Of a DNA stretch of 64,000 nucleotides, positions 25,278 to 34,390 are shown piece after piece. The translations under genes were made by a program, and so were the position numbers. Source of the DNA: Segatella copri (GTDB lineage: Bacteria > Bacteroidota > Bacteroidia > Bacteroidales > Bacteroidaceae); assembly GCF_019249795.2 (NCBI RefSeq), contig NZ_CP156891.1, positions 2,268,501-2,332,500 of the forward strand, in the 5' to 3' direction. Position 1 is the stretch's first letter; each line of letters starts with the position of its first letter. The notes below the pieces were generated by a model. That model made no database searches. It had not been told where the DNA came from and was given only the letters and a program-made list of their open reading frames with translations.

Positions 25278-27207
25278 GTATGCTCGGCACGAGCATTGTC
25301 TAACGGGTGCAAGTCCCGAGTAAGCCCTAATAGCGGGAATTACATAGCCAAAGGCAAGGGTGTTCATCGTGAGGTGAAATCTGAAAGAAGCCGGCGGCAA
25401 ACATCTGACCTAACGGACAGAAACTTCATACAAGGCATATGACCGTGGGTAAGGTTGCTATACAAACCAAAGCCCTATAGCTATTCGGAACGGTTGGTGT
25501 AAATGAAGTGGGTATAAGATGGAAAGACAATGCCCTTATCCGAGGAGGTCTCACGGACTTGTCGAATAGCTATGTTGCGAAAGGCAAGGAGTAAAGCTAG
25601 CCGTGAGAAGTCAGCAGATGTCATAGTAGTGTGCTTTTCGATATAGCGCATGAAGGACAGAACCTATATTAAACGATAGTAAATGAAACATACCTTATGA
25701 AAGTAAGAACGCAGAAAACATTGGCAAAAGTTAATGGCTGCCCCCAAAGAGCTAGGACGGAATCCGAATGGTATGGGGGAGCGCAGACTTTCATGTGGAT
25801 GTGTGAAGACAACATCGTGGAAGCACCATTCGACAAGGAGCACTTGTTGGAGCGAATCCTTAGTCCCGATAACCTGAACCAAGCCTACAAAGCGGTGGTT
25901 CGCAACAAGGGATGCGGCGGTATCGACAAGATGTCTTGTGAGGAACTCCTCCCTTGGCTCTTGGCTAACAAGGATTCTCTGATACGTTCCTTGCAGGACG
26001 GCTCATACCGTCCGAACCCAGTCCGTCGAGTAGAGATGCCGAAGGACAATGGCAAGAAGCGCCTGTTGGGCATCCCCACCGTGGTTGACCGATTGGTGCA
26101 ACAAGCCATCAACCAAACCTTGACACCCATCTATGAGCGACAGTTCTCGTCACGAAGTTACGGCTTCCGCCCAAGGCGAGGATGCCACGATGCACTTAGG
26201 GGAGCGCAGAAGATAATCGACAATGGCTATATATACGTTGTCGATTTAGACTTGGAACGCTTCTTCGACACGGTGAGTCATAGCAAACTCATAGAAATCC
26301 TAAGCCGAACCATCAAGGATGGGAGGGTTGTCAGCCTTATACACAAATATCTTCGCAGCGGTGTGATAAACAAGGGCTTCTTCGAGGCAAGTGAGGAGGG
26401 AACTCCCCAAGGAGGACCGTTGAGTCCACTGCTGAGCAACATCATGCTCAACGAGTTGGACAAGGAACTCGAACGCAGAGGTCTCCCCTTTGTTCGTTAT
26501 GCCGATGACTCAATGATATTTTGTAAGTCCAAGCGAGCGGCAATGCGAGTCAAGGAGTCCATCACCAAGTTCATAGAAGGTAAACTATACCTCAAGGTGA
26601 ACAAGGAGAAGACGGTCGTCTCGTATGTGCGTGGTGTGAAATACCTCGGCTACTCCTTCTATGTATCCAAAGGCAAATGCCAACTGACTGTGCATCCCAA
26701 ATCCAAAGCAAAGATGAAAGCCAAACTAAAGGAACTTACGAATCGGAGCAATGGATGGGGATATGAAAAATGGAAGCAAAAGCTAGAGGAATACATACGA
26801 GGATGGGTGGGGTACTATCATCTTGCAAATATGAAGCAACTGCTCCTTGAAACGGACAAATGGCTGCGCAGACGAATACGCATGTGTATATGGAAGTCTT
26901 GGAAGAGAGTCAAGACGAGGATTGCCAACCTCGTAAGGTGTGGTATAGATAAATACCAAGCCTATATGTGGGGCAACAGCCGTCTTGGGTATTGGCGTGT
27001 AGCAGACAGTCCTATTTTGAAAATGGCTATCAGCAATGATAGTCTTCGTAAGACAGGGTATGTCACGCTGATGGGTTCGTATCTCGAATGGCACCCAAAG
27101 TAGGAACCGCCGTATGCGGAACCGCACGTACGGTGGTGTGGGAGGTCGGTGAATGCGAAAGTAGGAGGTAAATGCCTCTTATGAGTAACATTTACCTCCT
27201 ACCCGAT
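25278..27207 (+). mobile_element. Group II intron, probably class C
   Basis: A maturase gene is embedded in structured RNA. Domain V can be read at 27106-27137: ACCGCCGTA pairs with TACGGTGGT, a two-base CG bulge, then TGCG/CGCA around the tip loop. It starts two bases after the maturase stop. Domain VI contains a perfect 14-bp stem (27161-27174 with 27189-27202) and the element ends near CCCGAT (27207). The 5' end is set at GTATG (25278), 4 bases past the pnp terminator T-run, and may be off by a few bases. Insertion directly after an intrinsic terminator and a maturase without endonuclease domain are class C traits. Confidence 0.85.
25697..27103 (+). CDS. ltrA: Group II intron reverse transcriptase / maturase
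   Basis: This 468-residue protein promotes intron splicing and mobility. It shows the reverse transcriptase blocks in order: RNKGCGGIDKMS (about 69-80), YGFRPRRGCHDA, DLDLERFFDTVSH, EEGTPQGGPLSPLLSNI and the catalytic RYADDSMIF (YADD near 268-271). The X/maturase domain follows with EYIRGWVGYYHLA. There is no HNH endonuclease domain. Ribosome binding is weak. The frame is intact, so the intron may still be mobile. Confidence 0.95.
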   Translation: MKVRTQKTLAKVNGCPQRARTESEWYGGAQTFMWMCEDNIVEAPFDKEHLLERILSPDNLNQAYKAVVRNKGCGGIDKMSCEELLPWLLANKDSLIRSLQDGSYRPNPVRRVEMPKDNGKKRLLGIPTVVDRLVQQAINQTLTPIYERQFSSRSYGFRPRRGCHDALRGAQKIIDNGYIYVVDLDLERFFDTVSHSKLIEILSRTIKDGRVVSLIHKYLRSGVINKGFFEASEEGTPQGGPLSPLLSNIMLNELDKELERRGLPFVRYADDSMIFCKSKRAAMRVKESITKFIEGKLYLKVNKEKTVVSYVRGVKYLGYSFYVSKGKCQLTVHPKSKAKMKAKLKELTNRSNGWGYEKWKQKLEEYIRGWVGYYHLANMKQLLLETDKWLRRRIRMCIWKSWKRVKTRIANLVRCGIDKYQAYMWGNSRLGYWRVADSPILKMAISNDSLRKTGYVTLMGSYLEWHPK

Positions 27208-27288
27208 TTGCTTTCTCTGGTTATTGCCGGATATAGTATTTGTAAATGGGAATGGAGAATGCAAAGTGGGATAAAATGTGGATAAACA

Positions 27289-27321
27289 AAAAGAGTCACA
27301 AGTAAAACTTGCGACTCTTTT
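27289..27321 (-). terminator. Terminator of the tRNA-Asn pair
   Basis: AAAAGAGTC pairs with GACTCTTTT, extended by CAAG/CTTG after one mismatch. On the minus strand it is followed by TTGTTTATCC, 4 bases past the tRNA end. Confidence 0.75.
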
Positions 27322-27324
27322 CTG

Positions 27325-27398
27325 CGCTTCAAGATGGGCTTGAACCAACGACCCCCTGATTAACAGTCAGGTGCTCTAACCAACTGAGCTATTGAAGC
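27325..27398 (-). tRNA. tRNA-Asn(GTT), copy 1
   Basis: The minus strand gives a 74-nt tRNA with acceptor GCTTCAA/TTGAAGC, D-arm AGCTCAGTTGGTTAGAGCA, anticodon loop CTGTTAA and discriminator G. CCA is not encoded. It is identical to the copy at 27449-27522 and lies downstream of it. Confidence 0.93.
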
Positions 27399-27448
27399 AG
27401 TTTGCTATGAAAGAAGATGAGTTGTGAGGCTAACCTGAAACTCTCTTG

Positions 27449-27522
27449 CGCTTCAAGATGGGCTTGAACCAACGACCCCCTGATTAACAGTCAGGTGCTC
27501 TAACCAACTGAGCTATTGAAGC
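27449..27522 (-). tRNA. tRNA-Asn(GTT), copy 2
   Basis: Same sequence as 27325-27398. The two tandem copies are 50 bases apart, probably on one transcript from the promoter at 27564-27595. Confidence 0.93.
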
Positions 27523-27563
27523 GTTTTTTCTGTAAAGAACATGACGTTCCTTATTTGCGTGTG

Positions 27564-27595
27564 CAAAAGTACTAACTTTTCTTCATTCTGCCAAA
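27564..27595 (-). promoter_or_regulatory. Promoter of the tRNA-Asn pair
   Basis: On the minus strand TTTG (27592-27595), 20 bases, then TACTTTTG (27564-27571). Confidence 0.7.
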
Positions 27596-27644
27596 TTTTT
27601 TGCTGACTTTTTTCGCTTTTTCCCTAAAAAAGTGTATTTTTTCT

Positions 27645-27705
27645 TATCTTTGTGCCACTTTTTGCCTATTTTATGGTGTTTTTCGCAAAGAAATGAGTAC
27701 TTTTG
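27645..27705 (+). promoter_or_regulatory. Candidate -7 elements for the S41 protease gene
   Basis: TATCTTTG (27645-27652) and TACTTTTG (27698-27705) both lie upstream of the start at 27796. Neither has a clear -33 TTTG at the standard distance, so which is used is open. Confidence 0.45.
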
Positions 27706-27795
27706 TGGTCGAAAACTTCTCCCGAGGGCGAATGCCGTGAAGAGGGGGAGGAAATAACCAATAAGTTGAATCATATACAATTAAATAAGGTAACA

Positions 27796-29460
27796 ATGAA
27801 AAGAATACTGTTCTCCTTGCTTATGGTGCTCCTGGCGGTTCCTACTTTTGCCCAGGTTGACAAAGATCATGACTTCAAAGCCGCAAAGAATATGGAAATA
27901 TTCAATGCCATCTACAAGAATCTCGATTTGATGTATGTTGATACGCTCGATGCTGAAGTTGTGGTCGGAAATGGTATCAATGCCATGTTGCGTAGTCTTG
28001 ACCCTTATACTACCTATTATCCAGAGCAGAAGATGAAGGAACTCAAGAACCTGCTCACCGGCAAGTATGCGGGTGTAGGTGCGGTGATACGCTACAATTT
28101 CCAGTTGCAGCGCGTCTGTATCAGCGAGCCTTACGAGAATATGCCTGCTGCAGAAGTGGGACTGAAGAAGGGTGACATCATCCTGAGTATTGATGATGAG
28201 GATATGACCAATAAGGAGGTGAGCTATGTCAGCGATCATCTTCGTGGTGAACCGGGTTCTTCTTTCATGCTGAAAGTTAAGCGTCCAAGTACAGGCAAGA
28301 CGATGAAGGTGAAGGTAACACGCCGTACCATCCAGTTGCCGTTCTTGCCTTATTATGGCATGTTGGAGGGTAACATCGGTTACATCAACTTCAATTCCTT
28401 TACCGAGCAGTCTGCCAAGGAAGTGCGTCGTGCTTTCATCGATTTGAGAAAGCAAGGAGCCAATAGCCTTGTCTTCGATCTGCGTAATAATGGTGGTGGT
28501 TCTGTTACCGAAGCGGTCAGTATCATCAATATGTTCTTGCCTAAAGGTAAGACAGTCTTGGAGATGAAGGGAAAGTTGCAGCGTTCTAATCATGTTTATA
28601 AGACCACGGTTGAACCGATAGATTCCGTTATGCCGATGGTGGTATTGGTGAACGAGAATTCTGCCAGTGCTAGTGAAATCATGAGCGGCAGTCTGCAGGA
28701 TTATGACCGTGCTGTAATATTAGGTACGCGCACGTATGGAAAGGGATTGGTGCAGACTACCATGGATTTGCCTTATAACGGACAGGTGAAACTCACTACT
28801 GCTAAATATTTCATTCCTAGCGGTCGATGCGTTCAGGCACTCAACTATAAGCACGATAAGGGCGGTTATGTGGAGCATGTTCCCGACTCTCTTACCAAGG
28901 TGTTCTATACCGCAGGTGGCAGAGAAGTGAGAGATGGAGGTGGTGTGAAGCCGGATGTAGAAGTAAAGCCTGATTCTTTGCCAAACATCGCCTTCTATCT
29001 GGCTGGTGCCCGCGACAGTAATGAGGTGATGCTTAATTATGAGGTTGATTATATCGCCAAGCATCCTGCTATTGCTCCTGCGAAGGAATTCTCGCTGACC
29101 GATGCCGACTATGATGAATTCAAGACACGCGTGTTGAAGGCTAACTTCCAGTACGACCGTGAAACAGAAAAGTATCTCAAGGACTTGGAAAAACTCGCTA
29201 AGTTTGAAGGCTACTACGATGATGCCAAGGCAGAGTTTGAGGCTTTGAAGAAAAAGCTGAGCCATAATGTGGCAAAGGATCTGGATTATAACAAGGATTA
29301 CATCAAGCATCTGTTGGAAAATGACATCGTTTCTGCCTATTATTTCCAGCGCGGTGCCATCCAGAATTCCATGCGTTACGACAAGCAGATTAAGGAAGCA
29401 GTAAAATTGCTGAATTCTCCATCAGAATACGAAAAAATACTGCATCCTGTGAAGAAATAA
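27796..29460 (+). CDS. S41 family C-terminal processing peptidase
   Basis: This 554-residue exported serine protease has a signal peptide (about 1-20, ending TFA-Q), an N-terminal helical domain, a PDZ domain (about 90-170, with AEVGLKKGDIILSID) and an S41 catalytic domain. The catalytic serine lies in NENSASASEIM (about residue 290) and the lysine in TYGKGLVQTT (about 316). The family cleaves C-terminal tails of periplasmic proteins. The start at 27796 is chosen because it opens a signal peptide; the frame extends upstream to 27703, which lies inside a promoter-like element. Confidence 0.9.
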   Translation: MKRILFSLLMVLLAVPTFAQVDKDHDFKAAKNMEIFNAIYKNLDLMYVDTLDAEVVVGNGINAMLRSLDPYTTYYPEQKMKELKNLLTGKYAGVGAVIRYNFQLQRVCISEPYENMPAAEVGLKKGDIILSIDDEDMTNKEVSYVSDHLRGEPGSSFMLKVKRPSTGKTMKVKVTRRTIQLPFLPYYGMLEGNIGYINFNSFTEQSAKEVRRAFIDLRKQGANSLVFDLRNNGGGSVTEAVSIINMFLPKGKTVLEMKGKLQRSNHVYKTTVEPIDSVMPMVVLVNENSASASEIMSGSLQDYDRAVILGTRTYGKGLVQTTMDLPYNGQVKLTTAKYFIPSGRCVQALNYKHDKGGYVEHVPDSLTKVFYTAGGREVRDGGGVKPDVEVKPDSLPNIAFYLAGARDSNEVMLNYEVDYIAKHPAIAPAKEFSLTDADYDEFKTRVLKANFQYDRETEKYLKDLEKLAKFEGYYDDAKAEFEALKKKLSHNVAKDLDYNKDYIKHLLENDIVSAYYFQRGAIQNSMRYDKQIKEAVKLLNSPSEYEKILHPVKK

Positions 29461-29467
29461 GTACAAA

Positions 29468-29499
29468 AACGTGCACAATCGATTAAAAATGTGCACGTT
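29468..29499 (+). terminator. Possible terminator of the S41 protease gene
   Basis: A perfect 10-bp stem (AACGTGCACA with TGTGCACGTT, 12-base loop) lies 7 bases past the stop. The T-run does not follow directly, so termination efficiency is uncertain. Confidence 0.5.
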
Positions 29500-29521
29500 G
29501 CGAATAAAAAGTTGCATTTTT

Positions 29522-29553
29522 TTTGGCTAATCACAAAAATATTTGTAATTTTG
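29522..29553 (+). promoter_or_regulatory. Promoter of rimP-nusA-infB
   Basis: TTTG (29522-29525), 20 bases, then TAATTTTG (29546-29553). The leader is about 55 nt and ends with AATAAGGTATAT just before the rimP start. Confidence 0.75.
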
Positions 29554-29613
29554 CAACGTTCAGTGGAATGAGGGGCTCACAAGAGTTCCTCATTTTATTT
29601 TAATAAGGTATAT

Positions 29614-30081
29614 ATGATTGATAAAAACGTCGTAAAAAAATTAGTTGAAGAATGGCTCCAAGATAAGGAATATTTCTTGGTAAGCATTGAAATCAGTCCC
29701 GACGATAGAATCGTTGTTGAGATTGACCATGCCGATGGAGTATGGATTGAGGATTGTGTTGCCTTGAGTAAGTATATTGAGGATCATTTGAACCGTGACG
29801 AGGAAGACTATGAGCTCGAAGTTGGCTCTGCAGGCTTGGGTCAACCGTTCAAAGTTCCGCAGCAGTATATCAATTTCATTGGCAAGGATGTAGAGGTGCT
29901 TGATGCCGACGGCAAGAAGGTGAAGGGTATCTTGAAAGCTGTTGAAGGAAATGACTTCACAGTTGGCGTTGAAGAAAAGGTAAAGGTTGAAGGTAAAAAA
30001 CGTCCGGTTAAGCAGGAGGTTGATCACGTTTACCAGATGGATAAAGTAAAATATACAAAATACATAATTAGTTTCAATTAA
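29614..30081 (+). CDS. rimP: Ribosome maturation factor RimP
   Basis: RimP assists 30S subunit assembly. The 155-residue protein has the N-terminal alpha/beta domain (with DHADGVWIEDCVALSKYIE, about 38-56) and YELEVGSAGLGQPF, a form of the family's VSSPGLDRPL motif, followed by the C-terminal beta barrel. It is the first gene of the rimP-nusA-infB order found in most bacteria, with 3 bases before nusA. Confidence 0.93.
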   Translation: MIDKNVVKKLVEEWLQDKEYFLVSIEISPDDRIVVEIDHADGVWIEDCVALSKYIEDHLNRDEEDYELEVGSAGLGQPFKVPQQYINFIGKDVEVLDADGKKVKGILKAVEGNDFTVGVEEKVKVEGKKRPVKQEVDHVYQMDKVKYTKYIISFN

Positions 30082-30084
30082 GTT

Positions 30085-31347
30085 ATGGCTAAAAAAGAGC
30101 AAGAATTGACAGCGAGTATGATTGATACATTCCGCGAGTTTAAAGAAACAAAGAATATCGACCGTACTACATTGGTAAGTGTATTGGAGGAGAGCTTCCG
30201 TAATGTACTTGCCAAGATTTTTGGTAGTGACGAAAACTTTGATGTCATCGTGAACCCTGACAAGGGTGACTTCGAAATTTATCGCAACCGTATTGTTGTT
30301 GCTGATGGCGAAGTTGAAGATGAAAATAAGGAAATTACACTTTCTGAGGCTCGTAAGATTGAGCCGGATTACGAGGTTGGTGAGGATGTAAGTGAGACGG
30401 TTGACTTCAATAAGTTTGGTCGTCGTGCCATCTTGACTCTTCGTCAGACTTTGGCTTCCAAGATTCTTGAGTTGGAGCATGATTCACTCTACAACAAATA
30501 TAAGGATCGCGTAGGTCAGGTTATCTCTGGTGAGGTTTATCAGGTTTGGAAGCGCGAGGTTCTGATTGTAGATGATGAGAACAACGAACTCATGTTGCCT
30601 AAGACTGAGCAGATTCCTGGTGATACTTACCGCAAGGGTGAGACTGTTCGTGCGGTCATCCTTCGTGTAGACAACGAGAACAATAATCCAAAGATTATCT
30701 TGAGCCGTACTGCTCCAATCTTCCTGCAACGCCTGTTGGAGGCTGAGGTTCCTGAGATTGCAGACGGTCTGATTGCAATCCGCCGTATCGCCCGTCTTCC
30801 GGGAGAGCGTGCTAAGATTGCTGTTGAAACATTCGATGAGCGTATCGACCCGGTTGGTGCATGTGTAGGTGTTAAGGGTAGCCGCGTTCACGGTATCGTT
30901 CGCGAACTTTGCAACGAGAATCTCGATGTCATCAACTACTCAAGCAATACCAAACTCTTCATTCAGCGTGCGTTGGCTCCAGCCAAGGTTTCTTCAATCA
31001 ATGTTGATGATGAGAACAAGAAAGCAGAGGTTTACTTGCAGCCTGAGGAAGTTAGTTTGGCTATCGGCCGTGGCGGTATGAACATCAAACTGGCTTCTAT
31101 GCTTACAGAATATACCATCGATGTATTCCGTGAGGTAGACGAGAATGAGGCCGATGAGGATATCTACTTGGATGAGTTCTCTGATGAGATTGACCAGTGG
31201 GTTATCGATGCTATCAAGGGCATCGGTCTTGATACTGCCAAGCAGGTACTCAATGCACCTCGCAACTTGCTGATTGAGAAGGCCGACCTCGAAGAGGAGA
31301 CCGTTGATCATGTACTCAGCGTGTTGCGCGCCGAATTCGAACAATAA
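30085..31347 (+). CDS. nusA: Transcription termination/antitermination factor NusA
   Basis: NusA binds RNA polymerase and RNA and affects pausing, termination and antitermination. The 420-residue protein has the N-terminal polymerase-binding domain (about 1-125), an S1 domain (GQVISGEVYQVWKREVLI, about 144-161), and two KH domains including GVKGSRVHGIVREL and IGRGGMNIKLAS. A short acidic stretch and a final helix-hairpin-helix-like segment close the protein; the long acidic repeats of E. coli NusA are absent. It is cotranscribed with rimP and infB. Confidence 0.96.
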   Translation: MAKKEQELTASMIDTFREFKETKNIDRTTLVSVLEESFRNVLAKIFGSDENFDVIVNPDKGDFEIYRNRIVVADGEVEDENKEITLSEARKIEPDYEVGEDVSETVDFNKFGRRAILTLRQTLASKILELEHDSLYNKYKDRVGQVISGEVYQVWKREVLIVDDENNELMLPKTEQIPGDTYRKGETVRAVILRVDNENNNPKIILSRTAPIFLQRLLEAEVPEIADGLIAIRRIARLPGERAKIAVETFDERIDPVGACVGVKGSRVHGIVRELCNENLDVINYSSNTKLFIQRALAPAKVSSINVDDENKKAEVYLQPEEVSLAIGRGGMNIKLASMLTEYTIDVFREVDENEADEDIYLDEFSDEIDQWVIDAIKGIGLDTAKQVLNAPRNLLIEKADLEEETVDHVLSVLRAEFEQ

Positions 31348-31408
31348 TTCCCTTGCCAGCGAGTGCTTGCAGGGAATCTAACTTTAAAAATAGGAGAATA
31401 AATAATTT

Positions 31409-34252
31409 ATGAGCATCAGATTAAATAAAGCACTACGTGAATTAAATATAGGACTTCAGACGGCAGTTGAATTCCTAGAGAAAAGAAAAGACCTGGGAGA
31501 TGTCAAGGCAGAACCGAGCTTCAAACTCACCGACCAGCAATACAAGGCATTGAATGATGCCTTCAGTCAGGACAGAGAGGTTCGTGATCAGGCTGAGAAA
31601 CTCTTTACCAAAAAAGCAAAAGATAAGAAGCGTGCGCCAGAGCAGAAGGACAATCGCGCTGAAAGCTTGTTGGAGTCTAATGGACGGCAGCAGTATAAGC
31701 CGCTGGGAAAGATTGACTTGGACAATATCGGTAAGAAGCCTGCTGCAGAGTCTGTTGCGGAAAAGCCTGAGACTGCTGCCGTCAGTCCTGAGCAGAAGAA
31801 AGACGCTCCTAAGGCTGAGCAAAAGAAGGAACAGAAGCCACAACAGGCTTCTCAGCATAAACAGCAAATGAAACAGGAAAATCATCAGAAATCACAGCAG
31901 TCAAACGCTCAGATGAATAAGCAGAATGTTCCTCAGGGAAAGAAAGAGCATCATCATGCTAAGAATGAAACTGCACAGCATTCTGCTGGCGCAGCAGATA
32001 ACAGCGTGTTTACTCTCAAGAGTGAGAAGAAGTTTACTGCTAATGAGCCTAAGGTGTTGGGCAAGATAGATTTGTCTTCCCTCAACCAGAGCACTCGTCC
32101 TAAGAAGAAAACCAAGGAGGAGCGCCGCAAGGAACGTGAGGAGAAAATGGCTCAACAGCACAATGAGCGCAAAAAGCGTGTTCGTATCAACAAAGAACGT
32201 GTTGACATCATTGCCGAAGCTAAGAATAATGGCGGAGGTAATGGCAACAACGGCGGTAATAACAAGAAGAACAAGAACCGCAACAGAAATAATAACAATA
32301 ATAATCGCGGCAATAACAACAACCGCAGCAATCAGCGCCAGATCGAGGTTGATGACGAGGCTGTAGCACGCCAGGTTAAGGAGACTCTTGCACGTTTGAC
32401 CAGCAAGAGTCAGAACAAGAAGGGTGCTAAGTACCGTAAGGAGAAGCGTGAGGCTGTTCAGGAGAAGTTGCAGGATCAGGCTCGTCAGGAGCAGAAGGAA
32501 AGCAAGACCCTGAAACTTACTGAGTTCGTTACCGTTAGCGAGTTGGCTACGATGATGGATATCAGCGTTACTCAGGTTATCTCTACACTGATGGGCGTAG
32601 GTATCATGGTATCTATCAACCAGCGCCTGGATGCAGAGACCATCAATATGGTAGCTGAGGAGTTCGGTTTCAAGACCGAATACGTGAGTGCCGAGGTTCA
32701 GGAGGCCGTGAGCGAGGAAGAGGATGATGAGAACGACTTGGTTCCACGTGCTCCAATCGTAACCGTCATGGGTCACGTAGACCATGGTAAGACCTCTTTG
32801 CTCGACTATATCCGCAATACCAATGTGATTGCCGGTGAGGCAGGTGGTATTACCCAGCATATCGGTGCATACAGTGTTACGCTGAACAGTGGCCGCAAGG
32901 TTACCTTCCTTGATACTCCAGGTCACGAGGCGTTTACCGCCATGCGTGCCCGTGGTGCCCAGGCTACCGATATCGCCATCATCATCATCGCAGCCGATGA
33001 CTCTGTGATGCCTACCACCAAAGAGGCTATCGCTCATGCCCAGGCTGCCGGTGTGCCTATGGTATTCGCAATCAACAAGATTGATAAGCCAGGTGCTAAC
33101 CCAGACCGTATCCGTGAGGACTTGGCTAACATGAACCTGCTCGTTGAGGAGTGGGGTGGTAAGTATCAGTGCCAGGAAATCAGTGCCAAGAAGGGTATCG
33201 GTGTTCACGATTTGCTCGACAAGGTGCTCCTCGAGGCTGACATGCTCGACTTGAAGGCTAACCCTAACCGTCGTGCTACAGGTACCATCATCGAGTCTTC
33301 TCTCGACAAGGGTCGTGGATATGTTTCTACCGTATTGGTTGCCAACGGTACCCTGAAGGTAGGCGACATCGTACTCGCCGGTACTTCTTGGGGGCGTGTC
33401 AAGGCGATGTTCAATGAGCGTAATGCCAACATCAAGTCAGCAGCTCCTGCTGAGCCAGCTATCATCCTCGGTTTGAATGGTGCGCCTACTGCAGGTGACC
33501 AGTTCCACGTAATCGAGACAGAGCAGGAGGCTCGCGAAATCGCCAACAAGCGTGAGCAGCTGCAGCGTGAGCAGGGCTTGCGTACTCAGAAGCGCTTGAC
33601 CCTGGGTGATATCTCTCACCGTATCGCACGTGGTGAGTTCCATGAGTTGAACGTCATCGTGAAGGGTGATACCGATGGTTCTGTTGAGGCTTTGAGCGAC
33701 TCATTCATCAAGCTTTCTACCGAGAAGGTTCAGGTGAACGTGGTGAACAAGGCTGTGGGTCAGATTTCAGAGAACGACGTGATGCTGGCATCTGCTTCAG
33801 ATGCAGTCATCGTTGGTTTCCAGGTTCGTCCATCTGCCGATGCTCGTAAGGCTGCCGACCGTGAGGGTGTTGAGATCAACACATACTCTATCATCTACGA
33901 TGCTATCGATGATATCAAGAGTGCGATGGTTGGTATGCTCGACAAGGTGAAGAAGGAAATCGTTACCGGTCAGGTTGAGGTTAAGCAGACCTTCAAGATT
34001 TCTAAGGTGGGTACTATTGCCGGTTGTCTCGTTACCGAGGGTAAGGTACACGCTAAGGATAAGGCTCGCGTCATCCGTGACGGTATCGTGATACGTACTG
34101 CAGAAATCGATGCCTTGAAGCGTTACAAGGACGATGTTAAGGAGGTGGTTACCGGTATGGAATGCGGTTTGAGCCTCGTCAACTACAACGATATCCAGGA
34201 GGGCGACGTTATCGAGACCTTCACTGAGATCGAGGTAGAGCAGAAGCTTTAA
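31409..34252 (+). CDS. infB: Translation initiation factor IF-2
   Basis: IF-2 is the GTPase that brings initiator tRNA to the 30S subunit. The 947-residue protein has a long disordered N-terminal half rich in Lys/Gln/Glu, with an Asn/Gly-rich run at about 275-312 that is nearly pure Asn and Arg. The G domain follows, with G1 [12 protein letters not shown] (about 455-466), DTPGHEAF and NKIDKPGA, and then domains II to IV. The low-complexity run may vary in length between strains. It is the last gene of the rimP-nusA-infB unit. Confidence 0.97.
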   Translation: MSIRLNKALRELNIGLQTAVEFLEKRKDLGDVKAEPSFKLTDQQYKALNDAFSQDREVRDQAEKLFTKKAKDKKRAPEQKDNRAESLLESNGRQQYKPLGKIDLDNIGKKPAAESVAEKPETAAVSPEQKKDAPKAEQKKEQKPQQASQHKQQMKQENHQKSQQSNAQMNKQNVPQGKKEHHHAKNETAQHSAGAADNSVFTLKSEKKFTANEPKVLGKIDLSSLNQSTRPKKKTKEERRKEREEKMAQQHNERKKRVRINKERVDIIAEAKNNGGGNGNNGGNNKKNKNRNRNNNNNNRGNNNNRSNQRQIEVDDEAVARQVKETLARLTSKSQNKKGAKYRKEKREAVQEKLQDQARQEQKESKTLKLTEFVTVSELATMMDISVTQVISTLMGVGIMVSINQRLDAETINMVAEEFGFKTEYVSAEVQEAVSEEEDDENDLVPRAPIVTVMGHVDHGKTSLLDYIRNTNVIAGEAGGITQHIGAYSVTLNSGRKVTFLDTPGHEAFTAMRARGAQATDIAIIIIAADDSVMPTTKEAIAHAQAAGVPMVFAINKIDKPGANPDRIREDLANMNLLVEEWGGKYQCQEISAKKGIGVHDLLDKVLLEADMLDLKANPNRRATGTIIESSLDKGRGYVSTVLVANGTLKVGDIVLAGTSWGRVKAMFNERNANIKSAAPAEPAIILGLNGAPTAGDQFHVIETEQEAREIANKREQLQREQGLRTQKRLTLGDISHRIARGEFHELNVIVKGDTDGSVEALSDSFIKLSTEKVQVNVVNKAVGQISENDVMLASASDAVIVGFQVRPSADARKAADREGVEINTYSIIYDAIDDIKSAMVGMLDKVKKEIVTGQVEVKQTFKISKVGTIAGCLVTEGKVHAKDKARVIRDGIVIRTAEIDALKRYKDDVKEVVTGMECGLSLVNYNDIQEGDVIETFTEIEVEQKL

Positions 34253-34256
34253 TAAA

Positions 34257-34290
34257 GTGAAGAGTGAAGAACGAAAAGCGAAGAATTCAT
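34257..34290. repeat. 7-bp-period tract directly after infB
   Basis: GTGAAGA, GTGAAGA, ACGAAAA, GCGAAGA, then ATTCAT follow the infB stop. The same units in a different order follow the argB stop at 13398-13425. Confidence 0.6.
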
Positions 34291-34323
34291 TTGTTTTTCG
34301 CTCTATCATATATATAATAAGGT

Positions 34324-34351
34324 AGGGATGAGTCCTCAGCGGCTTATCCCT
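34324..34351 (+). terminator. Possible terminator or attenuator before sufB
   Basis: AGGGATGAG pairs with CTTATCCCT (9 bp, one wobble). There is no clear T-run. It lies between infB and sufB and follows a TATATATAATAAGGTA element at 34308-34324. Confidence 0.4.
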
Positions 34352-34390
34352 ATTTAGGGTTAAAATAACGAACGGTTATTCTAAATAACA

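Noticed and set aside
24076..25296. Long open frame of 406 codons opposite pnp
   Set aside because: It mirrors the strongly conserved pnp frame on the other strand, has no recognisable motifs and is rich in Leu/Thr/Ser as expected of antisense reading.
31901..33208. Long open frame of 435 codons opposite infB
   Set aside because: It lies fully within infB, and its hydrophobic valine/isoleucine runs come from the complement of the Asn-rich segment.
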